From Brachyhypopomus gauderio (lineage: Eukaryota > Chordata > Actinopteri > Gymnotiformes > Hypopomidae), in the NCBI RefSeq assembly GCF_052324685.1, contig NC_135221.1, forward strand, positions 4,900,629 through 4,964,628: a stretch of 64,000 bases of DNA, given 5' to 3'. Positions within the stretch are counted from its first letter, which is position 1; each line of letters opens with the position of its first letter. Positions 43,875 to 57,200 of this stretch are shown one piece after another. Made by a program: the position numbers and the translations under genes. The notes under the pieces were generated by a model that saw only the letters and a program-made list of their open reading frames with translations, made no database searches and had not been told where the DNA came from.

Positions 43875-45657
43875 CCTAAGCCTCGAGGAAAACAAAGGTG
43901 TAGTCTACTGATTGTCAGTGTTCCTTGCTTTCAAAATGATTTAAGTTTAAGCTTATCCTGATCCTACACTAAGCCTTTTATGCAGGACTACACCCAACAC
44001 CCCCACCCCTCAGCACCACCTTTTCCATGGATGGATGGGCTAAACACTCCTCCAAATGTGTACTGTTGAGAAACAGCTTTTTAAAAACCATACTTGGCCA
44101 AGCAAAAAATTAAGAGGAATAAATCAAAGGTTACTTTGTTACACAAAATATCGCCAGTATTGAACTTTACCCTTGTACAAATGTGACAATGGCCACACTA
44201 ACTTGTGCACGTCTTGTGTAATTTAGCTACAGCTATATAGAGCTCCAGAATGTTGAGAGAAAGAGGATGGAAGGAGATGTGGACCCTAGACATTTACTGC
44301 TATATACGCGTTTCATTCAGCATGTAAATATGATGTAAATTCAGAAATGGTGAAAATAGATTTGTAGGATCAGAATGACATCAACTGCTCATCCACACAG
44401 ATTGTATTTGTCTCAAAACGAATTAGACTTCCAGCAAAGGTGTCTGTGAATGAGGACATCTTTCACTCTGTTCTTGTGCATTCTCAGTGCACATTGGCCA
44501 TGGAAATACGTATTTTGTACACAGGTACATAACTACTAGAATACAAGTCTGAAAATTGACTCATTTTGGTCAATGTAAGGTAACCTAAACATAATGGTAA
44601 TTTTATTTAGAATGTTTATTTTATTTTTCATTGTTTTTCATAAAAAAATCATAAAACTTTCCATTTTATATATAATAACAAAGTTATAAAATGTTTTATA
44701 CAATTCTTAAAATATTCTTATTTTGTTCCGGTAAGAATACCATCCAAAAATAATCTATATTATTTATGAACATCAAAAAGTTGTATACATCTGCTTTTTA
44801 AAAATAAACAAAATGAACAACAATGTGGTCACCAAGGTAGCTTTTGCATGTGAAAAGAAGCCAATGACAGCCTGTCCTGTCAGCTGCACCCTTGAGGAGT
44901 CGCTGACGTTTGAGTGCGTGTAAAGTTTCCAAACAACTACATACTTCTCTCCTGGACTGAATAAAAGTGACATTGTGGGCGCGTTTGGCCGAGTTTACTG
45001 TCTCGGCCAAGACTCTCCAGAGCTCCCTTGATCCTATTGCTTAAAAGATACGTTGCATGTTACCAGTTAATTTGAAAAGAGCTTGTTGAAGCGTTACACC
45101 ATGTCAAACCGACTGGTCCAGTTGGCTGTGCTTGACAACGGCTGTTACCACAAACACAAACCACCTATGGGGATCTCATACCAACACATCCTGGTTAGGA
45201 CTATCCCACATGGGCACCGAGTTGGATCCAGAGCGCTAGAGTGAAACCTACCATTGCTGTACTCTCTCGAGTCTCGAGAACGTGGTGCACTGATGCCATC
45301 AGGGTTATTGCTCTGATCTACCATTCCACTCGAGATCGTTCTTTTGAGCCCAGCGAGCTGCAGATATGGTGTGCAAACGCATATCCACAAAAGAGCCATC
45401 CAGTCCTCTCGGCGGTGTGCTGATGGTCAGGACAGTGGACAGACCTGATCTCACTGCTGCAGACCTCATGGGACCCAGAGTGAGCAGACCTGCGGTTGCT
45501 GGAGGAAGCGTGTCTATGCCGCCCTGCCCCTTGACCTCTGTACTGTTACATCTTTCGAATCTTCAGACGTTTCATGTGTGAACTGTCCCGACGTGTGACA
45601 ACTCTAATGCCTGGGACCGTCACCTTTACAAAAGAGCTCGGTTCAGCTCCCCTGGTG

Positions 45658-45720
<63 letters not shown>

Positions 45721-45841
45721 CCATCATGGAGCTCGGGCGCGAGCCTCCGATGAAGGCATGCTTGCGTTGCCCGGTCCAGCGCCTCCCTGTGCCGGCGTGT
45801 CCCACCCTCCCGCCCCCTCCTCACAAGTGCGGAGGCGTTCA
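43875..45841 (-). other. ints6l: ints6l 3' UTR and convergent spacer
   Basis: No exon found. Several minus-strand AATAAA signals lie in the AT-rich stretch around 44604-44630 and could end ints6l transcripts with a UTR of about 1.2 kb. A (TC)n run is at 45660-45718. Confidence 0.45.
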
Positions 45842-48035
45842 CTATCTGCCGTGGACGTTGTTGACTTGTGCTGGCAGCCTCTGTCGCACCTCGATCTCCT
45901 CCAGCGCCGCCTCCAGCTGCTGGATCAGCACGCGTTTCTTAAACCTGAGAAAAGGGCGTAGCGCGTTAGCAGTGATCAGGAGGCACAGACGGCTCCCCGG
46001 GCCCCGTCACAAACAGCGGCGGGTGCAGAACAGTAAAATACTGACTTATTAGGGAGGTGGAAGACTCTTCTGTCAAAAACATGATGTTTCAGCCGTAGCA
46101 GTGGCCTTTATCAGGCAGGAATCACACAAGGGGAGGGAGTGCATCCTCTACAATAACCCCACCCTGATATTTGCCCTTAGGAGTGAGTGCAGCAGCTCCA
46201 CGTTTTTTTTAGCCATGCTACGTCACTGACACACTTCAGTTCTGCACCGTCAGTGTTTCCTTTGTGGTGAAAACTGGGATGTGAAATGCAGTAGGTGTTT
46301 GACGGTGCTGACAGACTTTAACATTAGTGGCGGCTGTGGCGTTGTGGACCCACATCGGCTGACCCACCTGGCTGCTTCTTTGATGGCATGATGGATGAGG
46401 TACCTCTGGACTGCCACTGGCCCTTTCACCTCCTCCAGGAGCCTGAATATCGCCTCATAATCTATAAAGGACAAAGGTGAGCTGAAGGTGTGGAAGGAGT
46501 TTTTGTAACTGTACATAATGGCCCTGCTGGCGCTCTGTAAAGGTCAGAGGGTAAAGGGTAAATCACTCGGCTATGAACGCAGAGGGGGACACTCACTGCG
46601 GCCGGGCTTTCGGACTTCCTTCATGACTCGTGTGCGTAACTCCGCGTTGCTTCCCTCCAGGGGAACCATGATGATGGTGGGTCGCGCCGCAGAGTCTCCC
46701 CCGGCTCCCTCCATCGCCACCTCCTGGTGCGGAGGACTCAGACCCTCGCAGTTCTGCGGCCGGTCGGCGGGCCTCTCGTCCAGGCAGTCCTCCCCCAACC
46801 GGTTCTCTAGCGTGCCCCTGTCCTCTCCTCCGTCAGTCACCCCCACCCCTCCTCTCTCCTCCAGGGAGAAAGCTGCCACACCTCCCCCCATCCTGTCCGC
46901 CCCTCCAGGCCAGCCCTCTCCGGGCTCTCCACCCGTCACACTCTCGCCGTTGCTCTCTGGGCCTGTGAGGTTGTTCCCCTCCGCTCCTGCAAGGCACCCA
47001 AACCAAACATGGAGTTTTCCCCATCATTCGTTCTCAGTACATACACCAAATAACTGTGGACTCTCATGATGTCGGCACGACACCCCCAAGATTCAGATTC
47101 TCTGGCCCTCGAGGGCCACGGCGCTCACCTTTGTGTAGCGGGATGGGTTTAATGAGACCCGGTTGGCCCGGGGCCACCGTTGGCCCTTTGCCCAGCACGT
47201 GGTTGGTGATGATTGGTGGAGTCTGGGGGCGTCGCAGGAGGGGGGACATACTGCGCCTCCGTTTGGGAGCTGCACCCGAGTTGGTTTCTCCGGGGTTCCC
47301 CCTCTTCTTGTTCTGGGGGCCTGCCACGAACTCGTCCGCTTCATCGATCATCATACCCTGTTATCGTGCAGGAAAAACACGTCCGACTGAAGACCCTGTC
47401 GTCTGGGGCGTGGGATACCACCACAAGATATATTGTGATTTGCTGCGAAAGAATGTAAGGCGCATGTTCACAAAGCACCTTCTTGTCCTGTTTGAACGGG
47501 TTGCCAAATGTGTGCAGTCGTTTGGGCTGGTCCGGATCGATCTCACGCAGCGGAGACGGCATCAGCTTCAGATATTCCTGATAGTTTCCCATCTGACCCA
47601 CGGGAATACTATGCAAGTAATCTGCAAAAACGCAAATGTACAACATTACACAAAGTTCCTGAATTCAGATTTTATGTTGTGACCTCAAATCCATGAAGGT
47701 TCAACTCCTGACCTTCGTCTTGGCCCCTGATGAGCTTCTGGGTAGTCCTGAGAAGGTTGGAACGCATTCTCGTGACCTGGTCCAGAAGATTTCGCCGTGG
47801 AATATCGTAGGCGTTCCGATAGGGCTGGGGCTTCACATCCTTGCCAAGAAAGACAGATAAAAATTTACTTTAGGAAAAGAAATGTTACATTTACATATAT
47901 AACTCAATTTTCATATCACATATTATTAATTTGTATATATTATACAAATATATATAATACATTATATACATACGTGTGTGAGTGTATGGTGTGACAGCGC
48001 ACACACACACATGTATGTATATAATGTATATAATG

Positions 48036-48128
<93 letters not shown>

Positions 48129-48903
48129 GCATACACCCAGTAATCTACCATGATCTATATTTCCTGAAGCTATTATTTCTACCCAACTTTAGTGACCCAC
48201 AGTCAAATGTCAGTGTTTGGCCTAGTGAAATAAAATACAATCTGATTCATGTGTGCATTCTAATGTGGTGAATATATCATGGTGTTTCTTCCTCTGGCTA
48301 GCCGCACCCTGACCCGGTAAACATGATCTCAGACGTAAATGATTTAGGAGCGAGGCTGGCTCTCGGCCAAGAGGGGCCCGACGCCGTAGGCCGTACCCTG
48401 GTGAGGAGAGCGATCTGGAAGCCGGCGAACTCTTTGAGGTTGACCTCGCTGAGGCGGAGGGGCACCTCGCCCGTGATGCCCTGCAGGAGCTGCTTGAAGT
48501 CGCACCGGTGGGCCAGAGAGAGCGTGCTGGACTGATTCCTCACCTTGATGCCCGTCTCTTGAGGGGGCTTCTTACCCACAGACACGATCATCCGGTCCGA
48601 CTCTATCTTCGCCTGCGCGGGTCAAACGGGGCGACTTTATTAGAATTTTTTTTGCACGAATATGAAATGCTCATATGCAAATATTAATGACCGTGATGGT
48701 CAGCAATGACCACACTATAAATGAAGGACGGAGACGCAGAAGCATCGGAGTTTGTGGAACGTCAGGAGAGCTCGGATCACCTGTTGGCTGAGCTTCTTTA
48801 GGTAGGAGATAACGCTGTAGCTGAGACCACAGTCCATGTTGTCAGAGATGAGATTTGGAGTGCACATCATCCTCAGTGCTTTCTTTAAGGGCTGTAGGCG
48901 GAC

Positions 48904-48947
<44 letters not shown>

Positions 48948-50362
48948 ACACAGCAGAGGGAGACACAATGAGGGCATTTTTATCACAGCAAGGGATCTTA
49001 ACCTCATTACAGCGTTTAAGGTTTATAGGACAGAGGAACGGTCCTAATTGGGAACTCTGAGTTTATAGGTATACAGTTAGGAAGCAATATCAAGCCAGGA
49101 GGTATTTGTTCCACCCAAGCTGGTGTGGGTGGCACTGCGGATCATACCAGCAGGAAGTAGGGAGGCATGGACTTCAGGTAGAACTCGAAAGCCTGTCGCC
49201 ACTTCAGGTTTGGCTTTAGCTTGTGTACTTTAAACAAATCGTCTGTTCACACAAGGGGAGATAATATTGAATATAAAGCATTTAATGTTTCATTACTCTC
49301 GAACAAGACTTACAGTATAGTATATTAAAATATAACTGAATGCTAAACACACAACATAGAACATATCAACCGACTGCTATATTTAGACAGATAGACAGAC
49401 AGATAGATCCATCAGAAGAAATTCTATTGTGTTAAATTGTTCAGTACAGTGAAAGCTTTTCTCTTTTGTAAAGGCCAGTGAACAGTCAGAGTGCTTTGTC
49501 TTCACACACTCACTCCCACTTACCAAGAAGGGGCAACAGAGCGGGGTAGTTGTAAGGCATGACGAAGAGGTTGACACAGGTCAGAGTGGTGCTGGCCTTC
49601 AGATACCCGAACGGCTGGGCCGCCTCACTGTGCTTGCCGCTGCAGTTCACAAACACCTGGGCAGGGGGAAAGAGTGGTTAGCACGTGTTAGCGTGAGTTA
49701 GCACGGGTTAGCGTGAGTTAGCACGGGTTAGCGTGAGTTAGCATGGGTTAGCGTGAGTTAGCATGGTTTAGACTGGGTCAGAGCAGGTTAGCATGAGTTA
49801 GCATGAGTTAGCAGGGTTAGCGCATTTGGCTTGAGTTAGAGTGGGCTAGCAGGGGTCAGTGTGGGTTACAGTAGGTTAGCAGTTAGCATAGTCCCCTAGG
49901 CTCTTACATGTCGCTGCTCCTCAGAGGTAAAATGACTTCATGGGCACCTCATTATGTGTTGAGGCCTTTGGAGACAATCTATAAGTGGCTCTAAATATAG
50001 CACCTTACCACACCTTTACTCTCTGAAGATGGAGGAACCTTTAGATGAACTTCACATCAGGTGTACTTTATCTTAACAAGCCACAAGCGTGCCGTTGGAC
50101 CACAGGCCAGCGGGATAGCGGAGGTATACTGGCGGAGGTATAGTAACTCAGATAGATGGAGTGAGTGATAATGGGAAGGTGTGAGTGTGTGAGAGGCCCA
50201 CCTGCCAACACGTGTGAGGGGACTTCCTCTCCAGGATGTACTGGGTCAGGGGCGACGGCTCCAGCTCGTACTTATCGAAGGGAAGCTTGTCGATCACCAT
50301 GGGCTCACAGTCGACACAGGAGAAGCGCACCACCGGATGGGCAGAGCGAGGAGGCTAGAGGC

Positions 50363-50393
<31 letters not shown>

Positions 50394-53300
50394 AAGAGAG
50401 AGAGAGAGGGAGGATGTTGTTCATATAAGCAGCATCAAACAGCCTAGTGCAGTGCGGTAAGGGTAAGTGTCTGGGAGGGAGCCAGATCTTGACACGTTAC
50501 AGCATCAGTGGGCAACATCCCCATGTGTTGCAGGTCCATGACAACACAAGCTGTTCTCTCCGCCAGCAGGTCCCCCTCAGGACCGTGCTGAACACAGTAA
50601 CATGGTTACATTGCTAAAAAAGGGACTATGAATGTACAAGAATAATAATGGCGCATACGAGACGTTCTGTCAATCTCAAACCAGTATGTGCTGCAGAACT
50701 TAAAATATAAACGGCAAGGGCGGACAGCGGTACAATTTTCACTATAATAAAAGTCCTTCTCTTCCTGATCCAGGTCGCTAGTGCCTCCGGCAGCTGAGGG
50801 CCCCGCCTCTGTTTCACAGGCGTGTCCCAGCACCACAGCCGTGAAGCCGTGACGCCGGAAAGCGAGACCGCAACAGGAGGAGGCGGAGCAAAGACCATTA
50901 CCACGAGAGGAGAGCTGTCAGGGGGCGAGGCAGTTGCGCCGGTGGGCGGGGCCAAGGGCGGGGCCTCGCTCTGCCCACGTGGCACGGAGACCAAGCATGG
51001 CACCAAGCTTGGGTTTCTCCAGCCCAATAAAAGAGGGCTCGAATCTTCTGAGCTCCTGTTATGGCCAATACTACTGATCTCCATTTAGCTCTCGGTGTTT
51101 TATGAGTCAACCTTCGGAGTTTCCGTGAGCCTGGCCCTGACGCAGGCCTCTTAACCCTTTCCCCACAGTGAAATATGAACATATGATTCATTAGGTTCTC
51201 CCGTAATTACAACTACAAAGAATAAATATTTTGTTTCAGTCTAAGGTCATAATAAGTCCAAATTAGGTTACCACGTGGTTTATGTTATTCTTCAACTGAC
51301 AACACCTTCTGTTTGCTGCAGAGAGGAGCCATTGGCTGGAGGCTAAGAATTGTTTGTCAAAGAAACACAAAGCTGTGCTGTACTGGCTGTACTAACGCTT
51401 AAGTGACTGTTGCTGTCATGGAGTTTGGCTGCCAGAAATGAACGTAAATAAATAATAACACAAAAAAAAATAAAGCAAACCCTACGTAGGACAGAAAAGC
51501 TTCAAAAGCACCACAGCGCAGCTGGTGCTAATGGTGTGTGTGACTGGAGAAAGGGGCGCCATTGTGAGGACTCTTCAAACTCACCAGCGTGGGGGAGTTC
51601 TGGTCGGGCCAGAAGGATTCTGGGATAGGCCAGTGGCCCACGGGCACGCCGGTCTTGGGGTTCGGCCGCACGTAGATCAGCTTGTGGCAGCTGTGCCAGG
51701 GCTGGGGGCTGAAGGAGGTGAGGGGTCGTGCGGGGTCTACCACACCGTCTGCACACAAAACACAGCATCACTGCAGAGACACGCTGGCTGGACGCAAGCT
51801 ACGGATCCATTAGAAGCCCTCGTCGTCCCCTTCAAACGGGACGTTGTGTTTTCTGTCCGGACTAGTGTGCAACGTATTGTACATTCCATTGTCGCTTTGG
51901 ATTTCAGTTGTTTAAATCCAAACACACGGCTAAGCACCATTACAAACACATGCTAACAATTCAGACCTCTTTCTTCAGACAGGCAGACGGAGGCTGGACC
52001 TGACCCTGCTCGTGCGTGAGGGGCACCACCACTGTCACCCTGACACCCACCTTCACCTGCAGGAGGTGGGTCTGGACCGGTTTTCTCAAAATTAATGACG
52101 ACTCCACTCAGAACCTTCTGCACGAGCGACTCCAGACACTGGTTCAGCATTCTCTGCGTCCTGACACAATACGAGCGACCTTGAAGAAAAACAGACAAAA
52201 GGCACAGAGGTGAAATGTATCGCTTTTGCGTGAACACCATGCACGGTTTCACCGACGTGCCGAAGGGGATCCTGACGATGCTAACAGTGAGGCGAAGCCT
52301 TCGCGCCGAGTCGCGACACCTTCAAACGGTTCCCTTTGCTGCCAGTGTAACTCACCCGTCTCATATCTAATAATAATGAAAGTTAGAAAGCAGTCATTAC
52401 AGGTCCCAGTCGAGTGTGCAGAGCTGCTTCCAGCAGCTGCCGTGCACATACAGTCTCCAGTAAACTGCCAAACTAATTATTCAACAAGCTCAGGCCTCAC
52501 TGAATAACTTCTTGCCTCCCATGAGAGAGACAATAACAGATTGAACTGAACTGAGCTCAGTGTGCATTGCACAACTGGGGTGGGCACAGATCTATTGTTT
52601 CTCTCATTTCACAAAACGGTAATATAAAACATATGGTTCTTATAGCCCACCACTATATAAAACATATGGTTCTTATAGCCCACAACTATATAAAACAAAT
52701 GGTTCTTATAGCCCACAACTATATAAAACAAATGGTTCTTATAGCCCACCACTATATAAAACATATGGTTCTTATAGCCGTTTGCCTGTCCTCTTAAATG
52801 CATAGCAGACGCCCCACTAGCTCTCGGCCACGTAATACACAGGAGCCACGCCCGGTGCCCCCGGCAGCCGTACCTCCAGTGACCTCACACATCTGGGTGA
52901 TGGCGGACTCGTCGCTGGGGACGCTGCCGAGCTGCTCGCTGTCGGGGATGGCCGCGCCGGGCAGACGCAGGACCAGGGCAAAGAGGCGCTGGTCCCAGCG
53001 GAAGGGCTCCTTGGTCAGCTCGCTGCCGGGCAACGGAGAGTTCAGTGGCAGGTGGAGCTGTGGGAGGAAGAGTGTGAGGGGTGAGAGGGTATGAGGATTG
53101 AGACAGGTGAGAGGAGTGATATAGTGAGAGGGGTAACATAGTGAGAGGAGTAAGAGGGGTGACATGGTGAGAGAGGTGAGACAGGTGACATGGTGAGGAG
53201 TAAGAGGAGTGAGAGGGGTGAGAGGGTGACATGGTGAGGAGTGTGAGGGGGTGAGAGGGGTGACATGGTGAGGGGTGACATGGTGAGGAGTGAGAGGGGT

Positions 53301-54209
53301 GAGAGGGGTGAGAAGGTGACATGGTGAGGGGCGTGAGGGGGTGAGAGGGGTGACATGGTGAGGGGTGACATGGTGAGGAGTGAGAGGGGTGAGAGGGGTG
53401 AGCTTTAGGTTACTGTGCAACAATGCGGTGTGTTTGCAGGCTGCAGTGTGAACACACAGAGCCAAGAGAGTGTGTGAGCCAGCGGTGCTCACCTCGTCCG
53501 GCACGCCAGAACTGTGAGTCAGCTTGTTCCCATCCGTTATGGTTATAATGACTGACGGCTCCAGGAAGAAGGGGTTCCGACCCTGGAAGGGAAGAAAACA
53601 CTCTGACTGTGGGGGTGAAGAGACCCACCCTTGGCTGAGAGTCCAGTGTTATGAACTCACAAGACAAAATCCTAATGTTATTGGTTTTTCTTTGCGTGGT
53701 TTGAATGCAGAGTGTGGAAAACTGGGTTCTTTATGGAAGCTACGCTCCCCTGGGTACAGACACGGGTGCTGTAGCCCTGATGTACTCTCTCCATCTACAC
53801 TGTAGGGGTCAGAGGTCACGGTGAGATAAGGAGAAGAGAGCTTAAGGTCACACCGAACTGTGTATGCTGCATTTCCCAAATGTGTCAGCTGCATTAAAAT
53901 TAATGGAGAAGTTATTCATGCTATGAAACTGTTGCATATTGGTTCTCTCTTTCTATACTGTCTTTCTTTCAGATGTTTTAAGAAGCTCAATAAATCACAC
54001 TTTCGGGTGCACCATTTATTCCAACCTCTTTAAATGAATAAGAATGGTATTTATACCTGGCCATAGTTGTCGATGCCAGAGACCAGTCTGTTGAGATTAA
54101 GCAGGTCAAATGCAGTTCGCAGTGCGTTTCCCAGCGTGGTCAGTCCTGACGCCTGCAAGTTCTTCAGTTCACTCATGAACGTGGCATGGTTCTCCTTCCA
54201 GCCCGCCTA

Positions 54210-54277
<68 letters not shown>

Positions 54278-57200
54278 GTTGTCACATGACGCTACAAGCA
54301 TTAGGTCACACTGCAGTAAAAGAAGATGTGCACACATGCAACTTCTCACATAGCATCAGAAGATGTTTACTGCAAAACAAGATCACAGTATGAACGGTGC
54401 GGCGCAGTCTGATGAGGTCACACGGCTCCTGCCGCTTCTGTAAATGTGAAAAATGTGCCATATTTTGTCAATTGTGATTTTTTTTACACCACAATCGATA
54501 TTTGTCCTCCGTTTTTAACCCATCTGTGCAGTTAGAACACACACACACACACACACACTAGTGATTACTAGGGGGCTGTGGATCACACATGCCCAGAGCA
54601 GTGGGCAGCCCTAGCCCGGCGCCCGGGGAGCAGTTGGGGTTAGGTGCCTTGCTCAAGGGCACCTCAGTCATGGCCTCAGGTCTGGGAATCGAACCCACGA
54701 CCCTCCGGTCACAAGACCAGTTCCCTACCACCAGGCCATGTCTGCCCATTCTGTGTACTCGGACCCGCCTCCCAGTCCTCACCGTGGCAACTGTTACAGT
54801 ATTACGCATAATCGGCAGGTGAGCTGCGGGAAGCATAAGGGAGACGCTACTATACGAGGAGGGAGTTAGTGAAGGAACGAGAGAGAAAGGGAACGGAGGA
54901 AATAAGAGTGGAAAGAATCCAATGAGACCAGATAGGATAAGTGGGGTGTGTGTGTGTGTAAGTGTGTGTGTGTGTGTGTGTGTGTGTCAGTGTAAGCACC
55001 CTAGAGTTCCGTGATCCAGGCTGGAGATACAGCCCTTGATTTGATTTGCTCTCCTCTCCTCACAACTCAATTTGGGCTTGCTGTGAATCCCTGACCCACA
55101 GTGCGTGTGCCGGCACGCTGCAGCCATATTACTCCAGTGCCCCGTGTGCACTCATTTGCCAAGAATATGACACTTGGCTAATGGTTCCCTATAAAATTAG
55201 TATGGGAAACTTGCTCAAAAATGTCACCATTCAATTCAGAGCAAATTAGCACGGCGTATGTCCGGTGGCGCCCCCATGAGACCGACCCGTTAAACAGGTC
55301 GGATCCTGCAGCCGTTCAGCTTCCGAACAGCTCAGCCCACGCCGAGTTGTGCGCGCAGGTGTTTCACGCGAGAATAAAAGAAACACACGCTTGGCGTGCC
55401 GTGGTCCGAGCCCTGCCACGAGTCTACGTTAGGATAGGAAGGAAGAGGAGGGGGAACCCTGCATCCTTTCAGTGTTCGGTGACACTCAATAATTCAAGTA
55501 CCAGAGTAATTCTATTTATTTTTTCATTTTGTTCGCCTGTCAGTCCTCCTTTCCTTCTGCATTAACAATTCATCGACTCAGTAGAGATTGTCCTGCAATC
55601 AGAGTCCCTCCCTTAATGACCACGGAGAGGGCCGAAGTCTCTCGAGCGAGGAGTGTGGAATGGGCCCGACTCCTCGGAGACCTTCGTGAAGCACCGTGAA
55701 GTGGTCCAGCTACGTTCTCAGACCTTCTTGCACCGCCCTTGTTGATTCGATGACATTGTAGTTGGAGCTTTTAATGTCAAATACACTCTGCACATGCATT
55801 TTTTTTTTTTTTTTACAAACAGTCTCTGCAATAATTCAAAATTTATATACGATGTATAAAGATTATGACCTCTAACCCATATGGAACAGGAGGAAAAACA
55901 ATAAAGCATTTCAGTCCCTGGATACACTTTATAAAGGGACTAGGCAGGGTGTGATTAAATTACACCCCAAGCTTCACAAAACACAGCAATGTCTGCACCG
56001 AGCTCCTTTACTGCAATAAATTCTTATGGAAGTTTTCTTTCAGAAAGAAAAAAATTGCGAGGGACCAGAGCGGACACAGAGAAGACGAGTAAAACTTGAT
56101 CCAAACGCGTCTTCCTTATCCAAATGCAGAACAGGTGGCCAGAACAAATGAACAGCGTAGCGGGAGCTAACAGATAAGGACTTGTTCCCTGCAAGGCTGC
56201 AGCTATGAGGAAACCGTCGCGCGTGTAAATACGGGTCCAGCGTTGGAGGAGGAACAGGAGTCGTCCTGGCGCAACGGGGCGCAGGACACCCGCTCGGCGG
56301 ACCCGCGCAGACGAGGCTCACAGGTCAGGCATGCCCAAGGGCGTGCCTCTGTTCCCAGAACAGTTTACCTCAAGCCTTTCCTTCATCTCAGCTGCTTTGA
56401 CCAAGTGGGGAGACCTGGTCACAGATCAGTGCGTTTGTTGAGCTTTGTTGAGTCCATCCTGGTCTGCAGCAGAAACATTTGATAGCCTGCAGGGTAGCGT
56501 CATGAGTAGAGAGCTTGTGGTGTTATTCAATGTAATAAGGGCTGATTAACCACCCAAAGTGATCAGAACAAGGAGAGTCGCGCTTGTGAACAATCTGGGC
56601 TTCTGCTGCAACTGGGGGACCCCCGAACACTGCAGGAATTTTCCCAGCATTCCTTGTGCCTGTGCACACTCTGACGGCAGGCAATTAAGAGGAACTAAAT
56701 GAGAATCGGACTAAACCGCGCAAGTCCCAGAATGGAGGCAGAGGAGAAGTGGTAGCATTGTGAGTTTGTGCTTAGCCATTTGCCCTACCAGTTAGGCACA
56801 CTGAAACCAAACCAAGACTACAGTATCTTGACTCAGAGCAAGATAAGTCATGAGCCAGTGTGGATGTTAAACATCCCACAGTGATATGGCCTCCACGGTT
56901 AGACTGCATATAACATATGTGTGCAAAAAAAAAAATTAAATGTGCTTCAGAACTCTTCTGTGAAACACCTGAAATTCTAGAATACTGTAATCGTTTTTTA
57001 TTTATTTAATGCAAATATACGAAGAAATAACCTCCCCTTACAGATTTCCTTACTGCAAAGAATCAAATGTTTTCATGCATGATTTTTCCTTTGTATCTCA
57101 CATAAAAATGTCATCCTCAACATCGCAGTGATTTCTCATTCATGCATCTATAGATGAATAATGCCCATAATTAATCTATATCTATTAATTTGTTCATTTG

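Noticed and set aside
52794..53504. 236-codon minus ORF
   Set aside because: Joins ints6l exon 5 to the TGAGAGGGG minisatellite; only 52874-53057 is coding.
55221..55565. 114-codon plus ORF in ints6l intron 2
   Set aside because: Composition is not protein-like, no known motif, no flanking splice signals that extend it.
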